A stretch of 6,277 bases of DNA from JACPSX01 sp035288405 [NCBI: bacterium] (GTDB taxonomy: Bacteria > JACPSX01). The stretch spans positions 1-6,277 of the forward strand of contig DATEAK010000043.1 of assembly GCA_035288405.1 (NCBI GenBank). Direction: 5' to 3'. The notes under the pieces are model-generated. The model had not been told where the DNA came from, made no database searches, and was given only the letters and a program-made list of their open reading frames with translations. A program made the position numbers and the translations under genes. Shown piece by piece: positions 1 through 5,229 of this stretch; position 1 is the stretch's first letter; each line of letters opens with the position of its first letter.

Positions 1-89
1 CCCACGTGCACGCCGTCGAAGTTTCCGATCGTAAGAATCGGCTTCCGAGGACGAGAGGGAATGTCTTTCGAATCGCGAATGATTTCCAC
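1..89 (-). CDS. ribF: RibF, bifunctional riboflavin kinase/FAD synthetase (N-terminal fragment)
   Basis: Only the first 29 codons are in the window; the gene continues past the left edge. Read on the minus strand from a GTG at 89-87, the peptide contains TIGNFDGVH at residues 20-28. This is the nucleotide-binding signature at the start of the FMN adenylyltransferase domain of RibF, which normally lies 15-25 residues from the N-terminus. RibF phosphorylates riboflavin to FMN and adenylylates FMN to FAD in the cytoplasm. An in-frame TAG lies three codons upstream of the GTG, so the start is tightly bounded. The Shine-Dalgarno is weak (AGTAGG about 5 bases before the GTG). The gene is divergent from ruvX and has its own candidate promoter. 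The motif is diagnostic, but with so little sequence a RibF-like single-function enzyme cannot be excluded. Confidence 0.85.
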   Translation of the reverse strand, partial: MEIIRDSKDIPSRPRKPILTIGNFDGVHV

Positions 90-144
90 AGTTACCTACT
101 CGAAACCCCGTGTTTGTTCGAATTCTCAAGGGTTTGGAGTAGGG

Positions 145-173
145 AAGTTAACACAAAAGCCGACTTCCGTCAA
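145..173 (-). promoter_or_regulatory. Candidate sigma70 promoter for ribF
   Basis: Read on the minus strand: TTGACG (-35, 173-168), a 17-base spacer, then TAACTT (-10, 150-145). A TG one base before the -10 (153-152) gives an extended -10. The -35 matches 5 of 6 consensus bases and the -10 only 3 of 6. Transcription would start near 138, leaving a leader of about 49 bases before the ribF GTG. Support is from pattern and spacing only. Confidence 0.45.
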
Positions 174-203
174 CCAAGCGGCCGCGCTTGACAAGGGGAA
201 GTC
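162..203. repeat. Imperfect dyad spanning both divergent -35 boxes
   Basis: GACTTCC (162-168) and GGAAGTC (197-203) are a perfect 7-base inverted repeat. Between them GTCAA (169-173) and AAGCG (176-180) on the left face CGCTTGAC (185-192) on the right, around a GCGGCCGC palindrome (178-185). The two -35 hexamers (168-173 minus, 188-193 plus) therefore sit in mirror positions. Part of the symmetry is simply two back-to-back -35 boxes, but the outer GACTTCC/GGAAGTC arms are not explained that way. It could be an operator for both promoters; this is inferred. Confidence 0.4.
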
Positions 204-216
204 CCGCTACTAGTAT
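188..216 (+). promoter_or_regulatory. Candidate sigma70 promoter for ruvX-mltG
   Basis: TTGACA (-35, 188-193, perfect consensus), a 17-base spacer, then TAGTAT (-10, 211-216, 4 of 6). Transcription would begin near 223, giving a leader of about 40 bases before the ruvX ATG at 263. The TTG of this -35 box is in frame with ruvX, so automatic callers may wrongly extend the gene to 188. The promoter argues against that. Confidence 0.6.
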
Positions 217-262
217 GACGGCAGGCCAAGTCCTTGTAGATCTTGGAGGTTTGAAGGATATC

Positions 263-697
263 ATGACTCGCATCTTGGGAATTGATGTAGGAGACAAAAC
301 CCTGGGACTTGCCCTCAGCGATGATCTGGGTCTCACCGCTCAGGGTCTGGAAACACTGGCGCGCCGCGGCCCCAGAGCAGATATCACCAAGTTGCGCGCC
401 CTGACCGAAGAATTTTCCGTTAAAGAAATTGTCGTGGGGCTGCCGAAAATGCTCAATGGGTCGCTCGGAGTTCAGGCCCAAAAGGTTCTCGTTTTCGTGG
501 AATTGCTCTCTCAATCCCTGGGTCTCCCCGTAGCCACCTGGGACGAGCGTCTGACGACCGTAGCCGCCCATAGAGTCTTAAGGGAAATGAACGTGAAGAG
601 TCACTCCAAACGCCGTCGCGCCGTCGACAGCCTGGCCGCGCAGTTCATCCTGCAAGGGTATCTGGATCACAAGAATGCCTCATCGCCTCGTCCCTGA
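263..697 (+). CDS. ruvX: RuvX/YqgF family putative Holliday-junction resolvase or pre-16S rRNA nuclease
   Basis: A 144-residue RNase H-fold nuclease, close to the usual 135-145 residues. Visible family motifs are GIDVGDKTLGLALSD (6-20, with the first metal-binding acidic residue D8), VGLPKMLNGSLG (58-69), TWDERLTT (92-99, acidic D94/E95), and the C-terminal helix with D122 in VDSLAAQFILQGYLD. All expected acidic residues are present. In E. coli the homologue YqgF is implicated in maturing the 5' end of 16S rRNA; other members are proposed to cleave Holliday junctions. The role here is inferred from family. I chose the ATG at 263 because the catalytic strand begins a few residues later, GAAGGA (253-258) and GGAGGT (245-250) precede it, and the in-frame TTG at 188 is the -35 box of the promoter. 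The 3' end overlaps mltG, suggesting co-transcription. Confidence 0.9.
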   Translation: MTRILGIDVGDKTLGLALSDDLGLTAQGLETLARRGPRADITKLRALTEEFSVKEIVVGLPKMLNGSLGVQAQKVLVFVELLSQSLGLPVATWDERLTTVAAHRVLREMNVKSHSKRRRAVDSLAAQFILQGYLDHKNASSPRP

Positions 698-1727
698 AGG
701 GCACGCCATCCCGCCCACTTTGTTTTCTCCGGGAAAAGTCCGGCTTCGCATCTTAGGATTCCTCGCAGCTTGCCTGATCGGGTTGCTTGCGTATGGATTT
801 TGGATCACCATGTCCGCCCCAGCCGGCACCGAGGATCGTGAGATCGTGCTGGAGATCCCGCAGGGATTCACCAAGAGGCAGATCGCCAGCTACCTGGTGA
901 AGGAAGGAGTCCTGCGCAATCAGCTCCCCTTCCTCATTCTCTCCTACCTGAAAGGCAGAACAAGTCTGAAAGCCGGCGAATACTTGCTGCGGCCTACCAT
1001 GTCACCTCTCCAGATCTTCCGATTTCTCCGGGAAGGGAAGGTGCTGCTCCACCCGCTGGTCGTCCCGGAAGGCTTCAATACGAAAGATATCGGAGCCGCC
1101 CTGGAGAAGACCGGGATCGGGCATGCGGAAGCTTTCATCCAGGAGTCAAGCAATCGTGATCTCCTGAGGGAACTGGGGATCGAGTCCGACCGCGCCGAGG
1201 GCTATCTCTTTCCGGACACCTATTCGTTTCCCAAGGGGACTTCGCCGCAGATCGTCATCCGCCGCATGGTACAGAATTTCCAAAAGCGGTTCGGCCCCAA
1301 ACTCAAGGCCCGGGCCTCGGAGCAAGGAATGACGGTCCATGAGGTTGTGACTCTGGCATCCATTATCGAAAAGGAAGCTCACACGGATACAGAAAAACCC
1401 CTCATTGCGGCGGTCTTCTTGAACCGGCTCAAGCTGCAGATTCCGCTGCAAGCAGACCCCACGGTTATTTACAGTCTGCCACACTTTGATGGAAACATTC
1501 ACAAGGAAGACCTGCGGTTTGATTCCCCGTACAATACGTATCGCTATCGGGGATTACCCCCCGGCCCGATCGCCAATCCCGGCATCGTCTCTCTACAGGC
1601 GGCTCTCCACCCGGCCCCGGTGAAATATCTCTACTTCGTTTCCAAAAACGACGGGGAGCATTCTTTCTCGGAAACCCTCCAGGCACATAACCGGGCAGTC
1701 CACAAGTACCAGATCAAAAAACAGTAA
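675..1727 (+). CDS. mltG: MltG, endolytic peptidoglycan transglycosylase
   Basis: A 350-residue membrane-anchored lytic transglycosylase (YceG family, usually 330-390 residues). It cuts nascent glycan strands in the periplasm and is thought to set strand length by releasing them from the synthesis machinery. A short basic cytoplasmic N-terminus precedes one membrane segment at about 24-46, then a LysM-like region at about 55-125 (GEYLLRPTMSPLQIF at 101-115). The catalytic domain shows GYLFPDTY (176-183), LASIIEKEA (227-235, with E232 the expected catalytic glutamate), LQADPTVIYSL (258-268), SPYNTYRYRGLPPGPI (284-299) and the C-terminal SKNDGEHSF (323-331). Nothing essential appears missing. 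The ATG at 675 lies within ruvX (23-base overlap) with only a weak ribosome site (GGAT, 664-667), so translation is probably coupled to ruvX. The gene ends tail to tail with lptG and no classical terminator is visible after it. Confidence 0.95.
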   Translation: MPHRLVPEGHAIPPTLFSPGKVRLRILGFLAACLIGLLAYGFWITMSAPAGTEDREIVLEIPQGFTKRQIASYLVKEGVLRNQLPFLILSYLKGRTSLKAGEYLLRPTMSPLQIFRFLREGKVLLHPLVVPEGFNTKDIGAALEKTGIGHAEAFIQESSNRDLLRELGIESDRAEGYLFPDTYSFPKGTSPQIVIRRMVQNFQKRFGPKLKARASEQGMTVHEVVTLASIIEKEAHTDTEKPLIAAVFLNRLKLQIPLQADPTVIYSLPHFDGNIHKEDLRFDSPYNTYRYRGLPPGPIANPGIVSLQAALHPAPVKYLYFVSKNDGEHSFSETLQAHNRAVHKYQIKKQ

Positions 1728-1868
1728 AGAATCCGGCGACCTGGGATGCAATTTCCGAGGTGGATGCAAGACGGAACGAAGGATTGCACCAGAGGGGACG
1801 AGTCAGTACGTGAGAATGCGAGACTGAAGTGACGACACAGCAGGCGCCCGTTATCGACGGCCAGGGGA
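1728..1868. other. Gene-free convergent gap with repeat-like structure
   Basis: These 141 bases separate the stops of mltG and lptG. GGATGCAA occurs at 1744-1751 and 1762-1769, and a near-copy GGATTGCA at 1781-1788, a period of 18-19 bases. TGCAAT (1747-1752) and ATTGCA (1783-1788) form an inverted pair, and TCAGT (1803-1807) with ACTGA (1823-1827) forms a second, with a 15-base loop. There is no T-run, so a standard intrinsic terminator for either gene is not evident. The make-up (GGATGCAA, TCAGTACGTGAG, CGTTATCGACGGCCAGGG) resembles, from memory, dispersed intergenic elements of deltaproteobacterial genomes. I cannot verify copies here. Confidence 0.35.
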
Positions 1869-2936
1869 TTATTGTCTGACGGTCATCAGAAGCCAGAGCC
1901 CCAGGCTCAGAGAGACCCCGTTGGCCCCCCAGGCGGCTAGAATGGGCGGCAGCCGCCCTCCATGACCCAGTGAAATCCCCATGGAAAGCAGCACCCAAAA
2001 CCCCGCGGCGATGAGAAGAGTCAGCGCAATCCCTCCGGTCACGCTCCCGGCTCGAGGCGAGCGCAAGGAACAGGGAATGCCGAGAACCGCCATGACCATG
2101 ATGGCAAAGGGAAAGGAGAGCTTTACCTCTTTGTCGACAATGTAACTGGTCGGGTCCAGTCCGCTCCGCTTCAGGGTCTGCACATAGGTGCTCAACTCCT
2201 GGTAGCTCATCTGCTTTGGATCCCGGCGCAGCACCTGGAAATCGAGAGGAGTTTCAGCGACGGAAAGAGGACGACTCTTAAATTGAGACAAAATCACCTG
2301 CCCCGGAGAGCGAAAGTCACGGATCACCCCATCGTGGAGCACCCAGTTCCGGCCGTTCCACTCAATTTCCCGCGCATCGATCCGCTCTGTGAGCCGGTCA
2401 TCGGCCAGACGGAAGATGGAGACGCCCAGCAACGTGCGGCCTTCAGGACCTATGGCGGAGACTTTCCAAAGACTTCCGTCCCCCGAGCGATACCAGAGAC
2501 GGTTGCGAAAAAGGCTTTTCGGGACCTCTTTCTTGATCTGCACGTTATAGATCTGCACGACCTTGCGGTTTGTATAGGGAACCACGTATTCCTGTAATCC
2601 CAGAGAAACCAAGCTCAAAAACAGGGCCACCCAAATAATGGGGTTCGACAGGGAGAGAATGCTGAAGCCGCTGGCCTTCAGTACGGTGAGCTCATTGTTG
2701 CGCGAGAGAATGACAAAGCAGAGTACGGAAGCCAACAGGACGGCGGCCGGCGTCACCTGATAGAGGATCAGCGGGATTTTAAAGAGGAAGTAGTTGAGGG
2801 CACTGATCGGAGCCGCACTGTGCTCCAGGAAATCGTCGATACGCTCGAAAAATTCCACGATCAAATAGACGCTGCCAAATCCCAGCAGAGCCAATGTGAA
2901 AAGGCGGGCAAAGGAAACCAGAATGTAGCGCCGCAC
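1869..2936 (-). CDS. lptG: LptG, LPS export ABC transporter permease
   Basis: A 355-residue YjgP/YjgQ-family permease. With LptF and the ATPase LptB it forms the inner-membrane complex that extracts LPS and passes it to LptC and the periplasmic bridge. Membrane segments are visible at about 8-30, 52-77 and 97-116, then a periplasmic beta-rich domain at about 120-268, then segments at about 272-290, 299-322 and 331-352. Family landmarks are RNNELTVLKASG (79-90, cytoplasmic coupling region) and VMAVLGIP (281-288) after the MSYQELSTYVQTL stretch (243-255). LptG rather than LptF is assigned from its second place after a clear LptF and from overall resemblance. The GTG at 2936 is the conventional start, but its ribosome site is 14 bases away; CTG at 2945 would add three residues. 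It lies 22 bases after lptF, so translation from the same transcript is likely. lptA, lptB and lptC are not in the window. Confidence 0.93.
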   Translation of the reverse strand: MRRYILVSFARLFTLALLGFGSVYLIVEFFERIDDFLEHSAAPISALNYFLFKIPLILYQVTPAAVLLASVLCFVILSRNNELTVLKASGFSILSLSNPIIWVALFLSLVSLGLQEYVVPYTNRKVVQIYNVQIKKEVPKSLFRNRLWYRSGDGSLWKVSAIGPEGRTLLGVSIFRLADDRLTERIDAREIEWNGRNWVLHDGVIRDFRSPGQVILSQFKSRPLSVAETPLDFQVLRRDPKQMSYQELSTYVQTLKRSGLDPTSYIVDKEVKLSFPFAIMVMAVLGIPCSLRSPRAGSVTGGIALTLLIAAGFWVLLSMGISLGHGGRLPPILAAWGANGVSLSLGLWLLMTVRQ

Positions 2937-2950
2937 GATGGTCAGGATTT

Positions 2951-2958
2951 CTCCCTCC
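2951..2958 (-). promoter_or_regulatory. lptG ribosome binding site, deciding its start
   Basis: Read on the minus strand, GGAGGGAG follows the lptF stop codon directly. It lies 14 bases from the GTG at 2936, longer than usual, but only 5 bases from an in-frame CTG at 2945. The CTG reading begins MTIVRRYI, which fits the family's N-terminal pattern (Met, hydrophobic pair, Arg-Tyr) well. Confidence 0.6.
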
Positions 2959-4125
2959 TCACGGTTTCTCTCTCTTGAAAACGCGCTGCACAGCGGAAGA
3001 GATCTTCTGAACCCAGTCCCCTTCCGTTTCCCGAACCGCCCTTCTCAGAAGCACGCCGGCAAGCACGGCCATCACCCCGTTGGCAAGCCACATGGCCAGC
3101 GCGGGGTGGATCACCTGATCTTCACTTAATCCTTTTCCCAGGATCGTCACAATATAGTAGAAGAAGATGATGCCGATGCTCAACGCAAAGCCTCCGGCTT
3201 TGCCGGAACGTCGATTGACGATCCCCAGGGGCACTCCAACCAAAGCGAACAGGAGATTGGCAACGGGAAGGGAAAAGCGCTTATGGAACTCCGCCAGAGC
3301 AGGGAAGTAGTTCTTCCCTTCCCGCTTCAGTCGCGCAATCCTGTTTTTCAGCTGCTCCAATCCGAGCACTCGATCCTTGGGTTCCCCCCCCCCGCCGTTG
3401 TCCGTTCCTCTGGGTCTGAGCACCACATCGTAGGTCCCAAACGCAAGCAATTGATAAACATCCTTAGCCTGAACCAGGCGATGAACAGTGCCGTCCTGAA
3501 GACGCAAGACCATACCCTGTCCTTGACCATCCGGCACCAGAAGCCCGCGGCTGGCAACGATGGTCTGCACGGCCTCCGGATCCCGAGAATCCTCGATCAA
3601 AACTCCCTCCATGTGACCGTCCCTCCCGGACAGATCGCGCACGAAAATCAACAGCCCGTTAAAGCTGTCATTAAAAACCTGGGGCCTAAGCTGAAGCTGC
3701 CCCGCCTGGCTCAGCAACTCAAGCTTGAGGGCTGCGAACTTCTGTCTCCCCCAGGGATCAAAGTAGAGGATGACGGCCTGGTGAATGACCAGCACGGCAA
3801 GCGCGAACAAGATCACCGGGCGCAAAAGATGAGCAATACCGATCCCGCCGGCCTTCAAGGCAATGATCTCACCGTCTGCGGAGAGTCGACTGAAAGCCAT
3901 AATGGTTCCCATGAGCATCGCCATGGGGATCACCAAAACCAGGGAGGAGGGGAAAAAATAAAGCAACAGCTTCAACACTCCGACCAGGGGAAGCCCCCTG
4001 TTCACCACAAGCTCCGTAAGGTCGAGAATCTCTTTGAGGAGGAGGACGAAGGTGAGAAATAACGATGCGAGAAGAAAAGTGGGAATGAGTTCTTTGAACG
4101 TGTAGCGCTCGAAAATTCGAATCAT
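2959..4125 (-). CDS. lptF: LptF, LPS export ABC transporter permease
   Basis: A 388-residue YjgP/YjgQ-family permease, partner of LptG in the LptB2FG complex that lifts LPS out of the inner membrane. The N-terminus MIRIFERYTFKEL is typical. Membrane segments lie at about 12-33, 50-77 and 98-122, then a periplasmic domain at about 125-285, then segments at about 287-303, 312-330 and 338-361. The coupling region reads SRLSADGEIIALKAGG (79-94), and LPVANLLFALVGVPLG (286-301) is the conserved fourth segment. I chose the ATG at 4125 because GGAGGAG (4136-4130) lies 4 bases upstream and the family start pattern begins there. An ATG at 4188 would add 21 non-conserved residues and lies upstream of the candidate promoter. 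Codons 245-248 contain ten consecutive G. The C-terminus is basic (RVFKREKP). It is first in the lptF-lptG unit and divergent from the response regulator. Confidence 0.95.
   Translation of the reverse strand: MIRIFERYTFKELIPTFLLASLFLTFVLLLKEILDLTELVVNRGLPLVGVLKLLLYFFPSSLVLVIPMAMLMGTIMAFSRLSADGEIIALKAGGIGIAHLLRPVILFALAVLVIHQAVILYFDPWGRQKFAALKLELLSQAGQLQLRPQVFNDSFNGLLIFVRDLSGRDGHMEGVLIEDSRDPEAVQTIVASRGLLVPDGQGQGMVLRLQDGTVHRLVQAKDVYQLLAFGTYDVVLRPRGTDNGGGGEPKDRVLGLEQLKNRIARLKREGKNYFPALAEFHKRFSLPVANLLFALVGVPLGIVNRRSGKAGGFALSIGIIFFYYIVTILGKGLSEDQVIHPALAMWLANGVMAVLAGVLLRRAVRETEGDWVQKISSAVQRVFKREKP
3384..3393 (-). repeat. Ten-base G homopolymer inside lptF
   Basis: The plus strand shows ten C in a row; on the coding strand this is ten G, inside glycine codons 245-247 and the first base of E248. 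It lies in a probable linker of the periplasmic domain (TDNGGGGEPKD). The reading frame is intact at this length. A one-base change would shift the frame of lptF about two-thirds of the way through and could affect lptG downstream. Confidence 0.95.
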
Positions 4126-4129
4126 TGCA

Positions 4130-4143
4130 CTCCTCCGGGAGGA
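4130..4143 (-). promoter_or_regulatory. lptF ribosome site within a short palindrome
   Basis: GGAGGAG (4136-4130, minus strand) stands 4 bases before the lptF ATG and fixes that start. It forms half of TCCTCCGGGAGGA (4131-4143), 6-base arms around one central G, which also overlaps the end of the candidate -10 box. The loop is too small for an RNA hairpin. A protein operator or chance are both possible. Confidence 0.55.
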
Positions 4144-4170
4144 TATAGCACAATTCCTTCTCTCTGTAAA
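4142..4170 (-). promoter_or_regulatory. Candidate sigma70 promoter for lptF-lptG
   Basis: On the minus strand: TTTACA (-35, 4170-4165, 5 of 6), a 17-base spacer, then TATATC (-10, 4147-4142, 4 of 6). A TG at 4150-4149 makes it an extended -10. The predicted start near 4135 leaves only about 10 bases before the ATG at 4125, so the ribosome site would sit at the very 5' end of the message. Confidence 0.55.
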
Positions 4171-4189
4171 CGACAGCAGCTCCCGCACA

Positions 4190-4267
4190 GCATTCAGCGG
4201 TCAGCGATCAGCTGAGACTCGGAGGAAAATCAAGGAACTCGGCCCTCCGAAGCTGACAGCTGAACGC
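4190..4267. repeat. Large imperfect inverted repeat built from TCAGC heptamers
   Basis: The left arm (4190-4225) carries three tandem 7-base units of the form NTCAGCN (4193-4199, 4200-4206, 4207-4213) and ends in TCGGAGG (4219-4225). The right arm (4244-4267) begins with the exact complement CCTCCGA (4244-4250) and carries two inverted units (AGCTGAC, AGCTGAA; 4251-4264). The arms align over almost all of the right arm if a 12-13 base insertion in the left arm (about 4206-4218) is allowed; the loop is 18 bases (4226-4243). It lies between the lptF and response-regulator promoters and is probably transcribed from neither. It looks like a palindromic intergenic repeat; I cannot test for copies elsewhere. 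Confidence 0.7.
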
Positions 4268-4283
4268 AAGAATAGTTCCTACC

Positions 4284-4312
4284 TTGACATCCGCAACCCT
4301 TTGTGTTATCAA
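4284..4312 (+). promoter_or_regulatory. Sigma70 promoter for the response regulator gene
   Basis: TTGACA (-35, 4284-4289, perfect), a 17-base spacer, then TATCAA (-10, 4307-4312, 4 of 6) with TG at 4304-4305 giving an extended -10. The predicted start near 4319 gives a leader of about 20 bases containing GGAGG at 4327-4331, 7 bases before the ATG at 4339. It may also serve valS, since no clear promoter was seen between the two genes. Confidence 0.7.
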
Positions 4313-4338
4313 GCCATCCAATTTATGGAGGTGTCGCG

Positions 4339-5145
4339 ATGGGAATCCGGATCCTGGTGGCCGACGATAGCCTTACAATCCGCAAGGTAGTTGAACTCGC
4401 ATTGCAGAATCAGGGATTTGAGATTCTAGCGGCGGAAACGGGCGAAGAGGCTTTTCAGAAGATCCAGGAGTTTCCGCCGGACTTTATTATCGCCGACACG
4501 CGGATGCCGGGGATCAGCGGGCTCGAACTCTGCCAGAAAATCAGAGAGGCAGAATCCCTGCAACAGATCCCCATTCTCCTCCTGTCCAGCAACTTCGAGG
4601 AATTCGTTTGGGAAGAGGCGCAGGCCGCCGGTGCCACAAGTTACCTCACCAAACCATTTGAGGCGAGGCAGCTGCTGGAGAAGGTCAAGGAATACCTGCC
4701 GCCGGGCCTTGGGATTCCCGAGCCGACCCTGGAGGAATCCACAGGAGAGTCCAGTTTGCCTCCTTCCGGGGAGCTGGGGCCCCAGTGGGTGGAGACTGTG
4801 CGGGAGGCAATCGATACCCAAGTACGTGAGATTGCTACAAAACATATTCGCGAGATGGCCGAAAGACGGATGGCAGAGCTCGAACCCGAAATCCGAAGAA
4901 TCATTGAATCCGTCATCCAGGAAGCGGTTCCTCGACTAGCCGAGGAGATCCTCCGGGAAGCAATCGATACCCAGGTGAGGGAAATTGCCGCAAATCATAT
5001 CGGGGAGGTTATGGAAAAGCATTTGCGGGAGATCGAACCGGAAACTCTGAAGATCATCGAGAACGTCGTTCGCGAAGAGGTTCCCCGCCTGGCCGAGGAG
5101 ATCATCCGCCAAGAAATCGAGAAGATTAAAACCGGAACCGACTAG
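4339..5145 (+). CDS. Response regulator with CheY-like domain and duplicated 51-residue helical tail
   Basis: A 268-residue cytoplasmic protein. Residues 1-120 are a receiver domain: acidic pair D9-D10, phospho-acceptor D53 (in IADTRMPGISG), switch serine S83 or S84, aromatic Y102, and K105 in TKPF. All residues needed for phosphorylation are present. A proline- and glutamate-rich linker (about 121-148) follows. The tail is two tandem units, 155-205 and 206-256, identical at 33 of 51 positions, plus a 12-residue remnant (RQEIEKIKTGTD). Each unit starts REAIDTQVREIA and ends VPRLAEEI(L/I), with hydrophobic residues every 3-4 positions, so amphipathic helices or coiled coil are likely. There is no DNA-binding, GGDEF or other known output domain. 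The tail may mediate oligomerisation or partner binding; this is inferred. An ATG with GGAGG and promoter support fixes the start; a GTG at 4303 lies inside the promoter. No sensor kinase is adjacent; valS follows 84 bases later. Confidence 0.9.
   Translation: MGIRILVADDSLTIRKVVELALQNQGFEILAAETGEEAFQKIQEFPPDFIIADTRMPGISGLELCQKIREAESLQQIPILLLSSNFEEFVWEEAQAAGATSYLTKPFEARQLLEKVKEYLPPGLGIPEPTLEESTGESSLPPSGELGPQWVETVREAIDTQVREIATKHIREMAERRMAELEPEIRRIIESVIQEAVPRLAEEILREAIDTQVREIAANHIGEVMEKHLREIEPETLKIIENVVREEVPRLAEEIIRQEIEKIKTGTD
4801..5106 (+). repeat. Tandem in-frame duplication, two 153-base units
   Basis: Units 4801-4953 and 4954-5106 are each exactly 51 codons. The first bases are nearly identical in DNA (CGGGARGCAATCGATACCCA), and the ends (GCCGAGGAGATC) match exactly, while the middle has diverged. 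Codon-level conservation at both ends suggests a fairly recent or partly gene-converted internal duplication. A degenerate third unit start may follow at 5107. Confidence 0.9.
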
Positions 5146-5217
5146 TTACAGAAACTCGCATTGAGATCATCCATGTTGCCGTGCCCCCTCTTAACGGATC
5201 CGGGCGCGCAACTTAGT

Positions 5218-5225
5218 AGGAGGAG
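5218..5225 (+). promoter_or_regulatory. valS ribosome binding site supporting a TTG start
   Basis: AGGAGGAG lies directly before TTG at 5230, with 6 bases between AGGAGG and the TTG. No comparable site precedes the in-frame ATG at 5173. The rest of the 5146-5229 gap shows no clear promoter or terminator. Confidence 0.75.
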
Positions 5226-5229
5226 CAGA

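Noticed and set aside
6-191. Small plus-strand open frame of 61 codons upstream of ruvX
   Set aside because: It overlaps the ribF start and both divergent promoters and has no ribosome site; the ribF motif on the other strand explains the region better.
188-262. N-terminal extension of RuvX from TTG at 188
   Set aside because: That TTG is part of a perfect TTGACA -35 box. The family begins at the ATG at 263, which has ribosome sites in front of it.
1846-1866. Possible integron attC-like core (GTTATCG) in the convergent gap
   Set aside because: The bases do not fit the GTTRRRY core, there is no matching partner core at the other end, and no integrase or cassette genes are nearby.
1728-1868. 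Intrinsic terminator for mltG or lptG
   Set aside because: The stems are short and no run of T follows on either strand, so I did not list a terminator.
1714-1998. Minus-strand open frame of 94 codons across the mltG-lptG gap
   Set aside because: It overlaps the certain 3' end of lptG in another frame and has no recognisable motif; the gap looks repeat-like rather than coding.
3283-4062. Open frame of 259 codons on the plus strand opposite lptF
   Set aside because: lptF is certain on the other strand. The antisense translation is low-complexity, rich in His, Gln and charged residues, with no family features.
4303-4338. N-terminal extension of the response regulator from GTG at 4303
   Set aside because: It lies within the promoter spacer and -10 region, and the receiver fold begins right after the ATG at 4339, which has GGAGG at good distance.
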